The notes beneath the pieces are model-generated. The model was given only the letters and a program-made list of their open reading frames with translations, was not told where the DNA came from and made no database searches. This document shows positions 1-5,059 of a DNA stretch of 5,059 nucleotides, one piece after another. The DNA is from Chromobacteriaceae bacterium. Its GTDB lineage: Bacteria > Pseudomonadota > Gammaproteobacteria > Burkholderiales > Aquaspirillaceae. The stretch is from positions 1-5,059 of the forward strand of contig JASLDQ010000219.1 in assembly GCA_030151505.1 (NCBI GenBank), read 5' to 3'. The first letter of the stretch is position 1; each line of letters begins with the position of its first letter. The translations under genes were made by a program, and so were the position numbers.

Positions 1-213
1 GCCTCGCTCAACAGCGGCCGCCTGCAGATCAACCTCAAGCCGCTCTCCGAGCGCGGCGCCCGGGCTCCGGAAATCATCCGCCGCCTGCAGGAAAAGGTCG
101 CGGACATTCCGAGCATCGCCGTCTACCTGCAGCCGGTTCAGGACCTGACCATCGAGGACAGCGTCAGCCGCACCCAGTACCGCCTGACCCTGCAGGCAGG
201 AAGCCAGGCGGAG
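1..213 (+). pseudogene. mdtB: Mirror-image fragment of mdtB (RND efflux pump subunit), no start or stop
   Basis: Frame 1 reads [18 protein letters not shown], then [18 protein letters not shown] and [12 protein letters not shown]. This matches E. coli MdtB around residues 625-685 ([37 protein letters not shown]), in the periplasmic porter loop of the second half of the pump. It is the same stretch as codons 607-665 of the - strand gene, but in the opposite orientation. The fragment continues a little past the palindrome arm in good MdtB sequence (TQYRLTLQA), so this side carries the natural continuation, and the - strand copy is the one that turns into antisense at the centre. Compared with the other copy it has Ser instead of Gly in the IPG/IPS position (base 112) and two synonymous changes. 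No start or stop codon is present, so it is not an independent gene. Confidence 0.8.
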
Positions 214-390
214 CTGGGTGCGGCTGACGCTATCCTCTATGGTCAGGTCCTGAACCGGCTGCAGGTAGACGGCGATGCCCGGAATGTCCGCGACCTTTTC
301 CTGCAGGCGGCGGATGATTTCCGGAGCCCGGGCGCCGCGCTCGGAGAGCGGCTTGAGGTTGATCTGCAGGCGGCCGCTGTTGAGCGAGGC
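1..390. repeat. Near-perfect inverted repeat (fold-back) within mdtB
   Basis: Bases 1-177 are the reverse complement of 214-390 without any gap (position i pairs with 391-i). I compared both arms in blocks of ten and found 174 of 177 matches, with differences only at 112/279, 153/238 and 159/232. The 36-base centre (178-213) still holds a small inverted repeat, CCGCCTG at 180-186 against CAGGCGG at 205-211. Both arms encode the same part of MdtB, so this is not a transposon end or a terminator. The match begins at the first base of the window, so the repeat may extend further left. Perfect arms this long with a short spacer are usually unstable in bacteria, so a template-switch or assembly chimera is more likely than a real chromosomal palindrome. 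That choice is inference. Confidence 0.95.
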
Positions 391-2208
391 ATTGCTGCCG
401 TCCACGCCAATGAAGGAAGACAGGCTTTCCACGTCCGGATCGGTGAGTATTTGCTGCGCCAGCCGCTGCTGTCGCTCGGCCATCGCGGCAAACGACACCG
501 ACTGCGGCGCTTCGGTGATGCCCTGAATCACGCCGTTGTCCTGGAGCGGGAAAAAGCCCTTGGGAATGAGCCAGAACAGCATGACGGTCAGCCCGAGCGT
601 GCCCAGCGCCACCATCAATGTCAGCTTCTGGTGCTCCAGCACCCAGCGCAACGAAGCGCCGTAGCGGGCGATGATCCGGTCGAAGAAGCGCTCGCTGGCC
701 AAGGCGAAGCGGCTTTGCTGCGCCGCGGGGATGTGGCGCAGCAGTTTGGCGCACATCATCGGCGTCAGCGTCAGCGAGATCACCGCCGAAATCAGAATCG
801 CCACCGCCAGCGTGATGGCGAACTCGCGGAACAGCCGCCCGACCACGTCGCCCATGAACAGCAGCGGAATCAGCACCGCCACCAGCGAAAAAGTCAGCGA
901 GATGATGGTGAAGTCAATCTCGCCAGCCCCTTTGAGCGCGGCGGCGAGCGGGGTTTCGCCCTGCTCGATGTAGCGGGTGATGTTCTCGATCACCACGATG
1001 GCGTCGTCAACCACGAAACCGGTCGCAATGGTCAGCGCCATCAACGTCAGGTTGTTGATCGAGAAGCCGGCCAGATACATGACGCCGAAGGTGCCGATCA
1101 AGGACAAGGGCACCGCGACACTGGGAATCAGCGTCGCGGAGACATTGCGCAGAAACAGGAAAATCACCATCACCACCAGCGCGATGGCCAGCATCAACTC
1201 AAACTGGACGTCGCGCACCGAGGCCCGGATGGTGGTCGTCCGGTCGGTCAGCACCCGCACCTCGACGGACGAAGGCAGCGACGCCTGCAGCGCGGGCAGG
1301 ATGGCCCGGATGCTGTCGACGGTCTTGATCACGTTGGCGCCGGGCTGGCGCTGCACGTTCACGATGATGGCCTCGTCAAGCCCGGCCCAGGCGGCAAGCT
1401 TGTTGTTCTCGGCCCCCTCCGCAATGTCGGCCACGTCGGCGAGCCGCACCGGGGAGCCGTTCTTGTAGGCGATGACCAGCCCGCGGTAGTCGGCCGCCGA
1501 TTGCAGCTGGTCGTTGGCGGCGAGGGTCGAGGCTCGGGTCGGACCGTCGAAGCTGCCCTTGGCCGTATTGACGTTGCCGTTGCTTATCGCTGCCCGCACC
1601 GCAGTGCTGTCGAGGCCATAGGCGGCCAAGGCTTGCGGATTTAAATTAACGCGTACCGACGGCCGCTGGCCGCCGGACAGGGAGACCAAACCGACGCCGG
1701 ACACCTGGGAGACCTTCTGCGCCAGGCGGGTATCGACCAGATCCTGAACGCGAGTCATCGGCAGCGTTGAGGAGGTGACCGCGAGGGTCAGAATTGGCGG
1801 GTCGGCCGGGTTAACCTTGCTGTAGATCGGTGGATTAGGCAGGTCGGTCGGCAACAGGCTATTGGCCGCGTTGATCGCCGCCTGGACTTCCTGCTCGGCC
1901 ACGTCCAGCCCCAGATCCAGGTTGAACTGCAGCGTGATCACCGAGGCGCCGCCAGAGCTCTGGGACGACATCTGCTTGAGCCCGGACATCTGGCCAAACT
2001 GGCGTTCGAGCGGCGCGGTGATGGAAGAAGTGGTCACATCCGGGCTGGCCCCCGGGTACAGCGTCACCACCTGAATGGTGGGGTAGTCGACTTCGGGCAA
2101 GGCGGAAATCGATAGGACGCGGTAGCCAATCAGGCCGGCGAGCAACAGCGCCACCATCAGCAAGGTGGTCGCGACCGGGCGAAGGATGAATGGGCGTGAT
2201 GGATTCAT
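214..2208 (-). CDS. mdtB: MdtB, RND multidrug efflux permease (3' end lost in fold-back)
   Basis: Inner-membrane RND subunit that, with MdtC, exports drugs, bile salts and similar compounds using the proton gradient, through MdtA and a TolC-type channel. ATG at 2208 has AGGAG at 2219-2215, six bases upstream. The N-terminus [20 protein letters not shown] with [20 protein letters not shown] is nearly identical to E. coli MdtB. Periplasmic porter sequence follows ([35 protein letters not shown]). Membrane segments lie near residues 338-353, 358-380 and 384-410, the last holding the proton-relay pair D401/D402 in [22 protein letters not shown] is near 551-559. An acidic residue, D432, stands in AGEIDFTII where E. 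coli has Gly. About 665 of roughly 1040 codons are genuine. Beyond base 213 the frame stays open to base 1, but those 71 codons are antisense of the left arm and not real protein. Second gene of the operon after mdtA; mdtC would be expected next but is not in the window. Confidence 0.95.
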
Positions 2209-2214
2209 GCCGCG

Positions 2215-2219
2215 CTCCT
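2215..2219 (-). promoter_or_regulatory. Ribosome binding site of mdtB
   Basis: AGGAG on the - strand, six bases before the ATG at 2208. It fixes the mdtB start and lies inside the 55-base gap after the mdtA stop, so the gene has its own translation initiation rather than being coupled by overlap. Confidence 0.8.
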
Positions 2220-2263
2220 GTGTGGCAGGGGGCGCTGCCGGGCCTTAGCCAGAGGGAGCCGCA

Positions 2264-3490
2264 TCATGGTTTCTGCTGGCGATGCTTGCCGCCACTCGGG
2301 GGTTGGCCATTGGCGTGTCCCTGTCGCCCGCCTGGCTTGCCCGGTTCCACGACCTGGACTTTCATGCCCGGCTTAAGCCGGTCGATGCCGTCGGTCACCA
2401 GACGCTCGCCGGCGGCAACGCCGGTACTGACGACAACGCGCTCGCCGTCATTCGGCCCGGTCGAGACCGTGCGCTGGCTAACGCGGTCGTTCGCGCCGAG
2501 TACCCATACAAAACTGCCCTGCTTGCCCGTTTGCACAGCCCCAACCGGCACCACGACCGCCTGGCGCAGGGTGCCGACCTGCAGGCGGGCGTTGACGAAC
2601 TGATTGGGGAATAGCGTGTCGTCCTCGTTGGAGAACTCCGCCTTGAGCTTGACGGTGCCCGTCGTGGTATCGATCTGGTTGTCCAAAGCGAGCAGTTTGC
2701 CGCGCGCGAGCGTCTGCTTCATTTCCCTGTCCCAGGCCTCGACGGCCAGTGTTTCCCCAGAATGTTGAGGGGCAAGGACGCTGGCAAGCTGGGCCTCGGG
2801 CAGGGTGAACACCACGTTGATCGGTTGCACCTGGGTAATAACGACGAGGCCATTCGTGTCGCCGGACTTGACCTGATTGCCCAGATCGACCTGCTTGAGG
2901 CCGACCCGGCCGCCGATCGGAGCGGTGATGCGGCTGTAATCCAGTTGCAACCTGGCCGCATCGACTTGAGCCCGATCGGTTTTTAGCGACCCTTCCAGCT
3001 GGCGCACCAGAGCGGCCTGCGTATCGACTTGCTGCCGGGCGATCGACTCTTGCGACAGCAGGGTCTGGAAGCGTTTGAGGTCAACGATGGCATTGGCCAG
3101 GCTGGCCTGATCGTGGGCCAGCAGGCCTTCGGCTTGCGACAGGCTGACCTGGAACGGGCGCGGATCGAGTTCGGCCAGGAGTTGCCCGGCCTTGACGGTT
3201 TTACCTTCGGTGAAATGCAGTTTCATCAGCTGGCCATCCACGCGACTTTTCACCGTTGCCGTGTTGCTGGCGGTGACTGTGCCGAGTCCGTTCAGGTAGA
3301 CCGGCACGTCGAGGCGAATGGCGGTGGCCACCTGCACGGGGACCGATGGGCCTTTGCTTTTTCCTTGGCTGGCGCTACCGCTGTCGCCAGTGAGCGGTGC
3401 CATTGCCGAGTAGACACCGTAGGCGATGCCGCCAAGGACTAGCGCGAGAATCAGGAGCAAGCCGATGCGGCGTCGGGGAGATTGGTTCAT
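2264..3490 (-). CDS. mdtA: MdtA, periplasmic adaptor (membrane fusion protein) of MdtABC efflux pump
   Basis: Complete, 408 residues (E. coli MdtA has 415). It links the inner-membrane RND pump to the outer-membrane channel. Residues 9-30 are a hydrophobic N-terminal anchor after a basic RRR. A low-complexity Gly/Ser/Lys linker covers 35-48. The first lipoyl half-motif is around 66-110 (GLGTVTASNTATVKSRVDGQ, HFTEGKTVKAGQLLAELDP). A helical hairpin is predicted at about 112-182, and the second lipoyl half around 183-211 (YSRITAPIGGRVGLKQVDLG). The beta-barrel includes FTLPEAQLASV, LDNQIDTTTGTVKLKA and LFPNQFVNARLQV (293-305). The membrane-proximal domain ends at TDGIDRLKPGMKVQVVE (about 366-382), followed by a basic Gly/Gln/Lys-rich tail. 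These motifs match E. coli MdtA almost segment by segment. The ATG at 3490 precedes the anchor directly, but only a weak Shine-Dalgarno sequence is visible (CCAGAA just before it). It is first in the operon, with mdtB 55 bases downstream. Confidence 0.96.
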   Translation of the reverse strand: MNQSPRRRIGLLLILALVLGGIAYGVYSAMAPLTGDSGSASQGKSKGPSVPVQVATAIRLDVPVYLNGLGTVTASNTATVKSRVDGQLMKLHFTEGKTVKAGQLLAELDPRPFQVSLSQAEGLLAHDQASLANAIVDLKRFQTLLSQESIARQQVDTQAALVRQLEGSLKTDRAQVDAARLQLDYSRITAPIGGRVGLKQVDLGNQVKSGDTNGLVVITQVQPINVVFTLPEAQLASVLAPQHSGETLAVEAWDREMKQTLARGKLLALDNQIDTTTGTVKLKAEFSNEDDTLFPNQFVNARLQVGTLRQAVVVPVGAVQTGKQGSFVWVLGANDRVSQRTVSTGPNDGERVVVSTGVAAGERLVTDGIDRLKPGMKVQVVEPGKPGGRQGHANGQPPSGGKHRQQKP

Positions 3491-3519
3491 TTCTGGACAA
3501 ATTCTGGCTGGGTTAGACC

Positions 3520-3548
3520 ACTATACGAGCAAACCGAACGCATAAAAA
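3520..3548 (-). promoter_or_regulatory. Candidate sigma70-type promoter of mdtAB
   Basis: On the - strand TATAGT (3525-3520) matches the -10 consensus at five of six bases. Exactly 17 bases upstream lies TTTTTA (3548-3543), a poor -35 matching at three of six. Transcription would start near 3512, about 22 bases before the mdtA ATG. The weak -35 would suit a promoter that depends on an activator, and one copy of the repeated 13-base motif overlaps it. Inferred from sequence only. Confidence 0.4.
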
Positions 3549-3602
3549 CTGGAGAAGACCCGACGGAATATTAATGGGCTTTTCAAGTCAAAAAATGGAG
3601 AA
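3544..3602 (-). promoter_or_regulatory. Two direct copies of TTCTCCAkTTTTT, BaeR-box-like, upstream of mdtA
   Basis: On the - strand TTCTCCATTTTTT (3602-3590) and TTCTCCAGTTTTT (3556-3544) match at 12 of 13 bases and lie 46 bases apart in the same orientation. The downstream copy overlaps the proposed -35. The core resembles the BaeR box described for E. coli mdtA (from memory TTTTTCTCCATDATTGGC). By my alignment the upstream copy matches about 12 of 18 positions, including an unbroken TTTCTCCAT. BaeSR is the envelope-stress two-component system that activates mdtABC in enterobacteria. Whether this organism has BaeR cannot be seen here, and A/T runs raise the chance of coincidence. Confidence 0.4.
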
Positions 3603-3603
3603 A

Positions 3604-4249
3604 CCGTGGAATTCTGGCTTGCAACGGTGCAAGAGCCGCTGGCCATGACCGGGCAAGCGACCCTTTCTGCCACATGCCAGACGGGATAAGTCTTGCTCGG
3701 TCAGATCAAGTTGCAGACGAGGCCGGCTCAAGGAGATGAGGCGACGAAGGCCAGCATTGGGGGTTGCCACCACCTGGCCGGGCCCGGGCAGAGACTGCAA
3801 ACGCGTCAGCGGTTGCCCCTCATGCGACGGGATTTGCCGCGCCGACGCCCAAGCCATCGTCGGTGCGGAAAGTATGTTTGAGCTTCGCATGCCAATACGA
3901 GCACGCTAGCCCAGACAATCCGGTTCCGGGCGGTCGTGGCGCCGGGCCACGATTTGCGGCGCGCAGCGCAAAGGACGAAGTCTGGCCGTAACCAAGAAGG
4001 GCTGTTTCAAACGATCAGGAAAAGGGTCGTGGCCAAGAATCTTGATCGTCGGGTGACCGAGCACCAAGGAAGGGTGGCGGCTCTGAAGCGCTTCACCGTG
4101 CCAGGAACGTCAACGACGGTATGCGTGGCGTAAATCCGCCCTAAGGAAGGAAAAAATTCGCCCCGCATCAGCGTTCTGCAACAGCGCCGGCGGCCGTAAG
4201 CAGCAAGATGAAACACGCCTAACATCCTTCCACGAGGAGCAATAGCGTC
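3604..4249. other. Long divergent intergenic stretch without a recognisable gene
   Basis: About 650 bases lie between the mdtA and ettA promoter regions. I translated parts of it in both directions. The longest open frames are 100 codons on the - strand (3890-3588) and 75 on the + strand (3764-3991). None has a clear ribosome binding site, a recognised domain or membrane segments. They are rich in Arg, Pro, Gln and His, as typical of non-coding frames in GC-rich DNA. Frames on both strands break at short intervals, which would fit a decayed gene or simply spacer. I see no tRNA, no terminator with a T run, no insertion-sequence ends and no CRISPR repeats. A GAGGAG at 4234-4239 has no start codon at a useful distance. 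Confidence 0.5.
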
Positions 4250-4269
4250 TTTTTGGTTTTAGTTCAAAA

Positions 4270-4278
4270 TGTTATAAT
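4270..4278 (+). promoter_or_regulatory. Extended -10 promoter of ettA
   Basis: TGTTATAAT combines a perfect TATAAT (4273-4278) with the TG of an extended -10. At 17 bases upstream only TTTTTG (4250-4255) is found, so the -35 is weak, as is common for extended -10 promoters. Initiation near 4285 would give a leader of about 27 bases before the GTG start at 4312. The surrounding 4249-4300 is clearly A/T-rich compared with the flanking DNA. Confidence 0.7.
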
Positions 4279-4311
4279 TCCCTGATATACAATTTTCACG
4301 AGACAGTCATA

Positions 4312-5059
4312 GTGGCCCAATACGTCATGTCGATGCTCCGCGTGAGCAAGATCGTTCCGCCCAAGCGTCAGATCATCAAAGATATTTCCCTGTCCTTCTT
4401 CCCCGGCGCCAAGATCGGCCTCCTCGGCCTCAACGGCTCGGGCAAGTCCACCGTGCTGCGCATCATGGCCGGCGTGGACAAGGAGTACGACGGCGAAGTC
4501 CAGCATCTGCCGGGCGTGAAGATCGGCTACCTGCCGCAGGAACCGCAACTGGACGCCGGCAAGACCGTGCGCGAGGAAGTGGAAAGCGGAATGGGCGACG
4601 TGGTGCAGGCGCAAAAGCGTCTGGAAGAAGTGTATGCCGCCTACGCCGAGCCGGACGCCGATTTCGACGCGCTGGCCGAAGAACAGGCCAAGCTGGAAGC
4701 CATCATCTCCACCGGCGCCGGCGACAATATCGAACTGCAACTGGAACTCGCCGCCGACGCGCTGCGCCTGCCGGCCTGGGACGCGGTGATCGGCAACCTG
4801 TCCGGCGGCGAAAAGCGCCGCGTGGCGCTGTGCAAGCTCTTGCTGTCCAAGCCGGACATGCTGCTCTTGGACGAGCCGACCAACCACCTCGACGCCGAGT
4901 CGGTCGAATGGCTGGAACAGTTCCTGGTGCGCTTCCCCGGCACCGTGGTGGCCATCACCCACGATCGCTACTTCCTGGACAACGCGGCCGAGTGGATCCT
5001 GGAACTGGACCGTGGCCACGGCATCCCGTGGAAAGGCAACTACTCCGACTGGCTGGACC
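4312..5059 (+). CDS. ettA: EttA, ABC-F energy-dependent translational throttle protein (5' part)
   Basis: Cytoplasmic ATPase of the ABC-F family. In E. coli it binds the ribosomal E site and gates the first steps of elongation according to the ATP/ADP ratio. It has no membrane domain and is not a transporter. The visible 249 codons cover the first ABC domain of a protein usually about 555 long: Walker A GLNGSGKS (39-46), Q-loop Gln76 in GYLPQEPQ, the helical arm that contacts the ribosome (about 95-140, with KRLEEVYAAYAEPDADFDAL), signature LSGGE (163-167), Walker B LLLDEP with E188, DEPTNHLD (187-194) and switch His217 in ITHDRYFLD. The gene runs off the right edge, so the second ABC domain is not seen. 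The GTG start is chosen because it gives the conserved MAQYV N-terminus at the family position; the next ATG (4327) would remove it. The ribosome binding site is weak (GAGA at 4300-4303). Confidence 0.96.
   Translation, partial: MAQYVMSMLRVSKIVPPKRQIIKDISLSFFPGAKIGLLGLNGSGKSTVLRIMAGVDKEYDGEVQHLPGVKIGYLPQEPQLDAGKTVREEVESGMGDVVQAQKRLEEVYAAYAEPDADFDALAEEQAKLEAIISTGAGDNIELQLELAADALRLPAWDAVIGNLSGGEKRRVALCKLLLSKPDMLLLDEPTNHLDAESVEWLEQFLVRFPGTVVAITHDRYFLDNAAEWILELDRGHGIPWKGNYSDWLD

Noticed and set aside
1..390. Hairpin telomere, phage end or transposon inverted repeat as explanation of the fold-back
   Set aside because: Both arms are ordinary mdtB coding sequence with no transposase, resolvase or protelomerase nearby.
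451..1644. Long + strand open frame (397 codons from its first ATG) over mdtB
   Set aside because: It is codon-aligned antisense of mdtB; its protein is rich in Arg, His, Gln and Gly with no domain, and its openness follows from GC-rich codon use on the other strand.
2224..2239. Small hairpin GGCAG/CTGCC between mdtA and mdtB, considered as terminator or attenuator
   Set aside because: Only a five-base stem with no T run on either strand, so termination is unsupported.
2190..2614. Two overlapping + strand open frames (137 and 110 codons) at the mdtA 3' end
   Set aside because: They lie opposite the well-supported mdtA C-terminus and mdtB start, and look like antisense shadows.
3500..3619. 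Ten-base direct repeat AATTCTGGCT at 3500-3509 and 3610-3619, considered as target-site duplication
   Set aside because: The 100 bases between hold the mdtA promoter region and no insertion-sequence features or terminal inverted repeats; a ten-base repeat can be chance.
4208..4222. ATG AAA CAC GCC TAA as a leader peptide of ettA
   Set aside because: Four codons, no ribosome binding site, and it lies upstream of the proposed ettA promoter.
4264..5019. 251-codon - strand open frame opposite ettA
   Set aside because: Codon-aligned antisense of ettA, which has intact ABC motifs in the + frame. The - frame protein shows no family features.

Overview
The window looks like chromosomal DNA of a GC-rich betaproteobacterium. 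The EttA and MdtAB sequences are of the proteobacterial type, and the EttA N-terminus resembles betaproteobacterial (possibly Neisseriales) homologues as I remember them. No search was run, so the taxon is an inference. Both ends cut through genes, which fits a short contig or fragment.

Layout from left to right. (1) Positions 1-390 form a near-perfect fold-back. Bases 1-177 are the reverse complement of 214-390 with only three mismatches, around a 36-base centre. The left arm reads on the + strand as a piece of MdtB, and the right arm is the same piece on the - strand. (2) From 2208 down to about 214 on the - strand lies mdtB, the inner-membrane RND drug/proton antiporter subunit. It has about 665 genuine codons before the fold-back cuts it off. 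(3) 3490-2264 on the - strand is a complete mdtA, the periplasmic adaptor, 55 bases upstream of mdtB in the usual mdtAB(C) operon order. mdtC is not present. (4) 3491-4311 is an unusually long divergent intergenic region. Its mdtA-proximal end carries a tandem 13-base motif resembling the BaeR box of enterobacterial mdtA promoters, with a plausible sigma70 promoter. Its middle has no gene I recognise. Its far end carries an extended -10 promoter for ettA. (5) From 4312 on the + strand, running off the right edge, is ettA, an ABC-F translation factor, with 249 of about 555 codons visible.

How the genes work together. MdtA and MdtB are two parts of a tripartite efflux pump (MdtA adaptor, MdtB/MdtC RND heterotrimer and a TolC-type outer-membrane channel). 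EttA is an independent housekeeping gene transcribed divergently and has no visible functional tie to the pump.

No new biological system is evident. The points most worth checking are the fold-back at the left end, which is probably an assembly or amplification chimera joining two slightly different mdtB copies, and the repeated BaeR-like motif upstream of mdtA.
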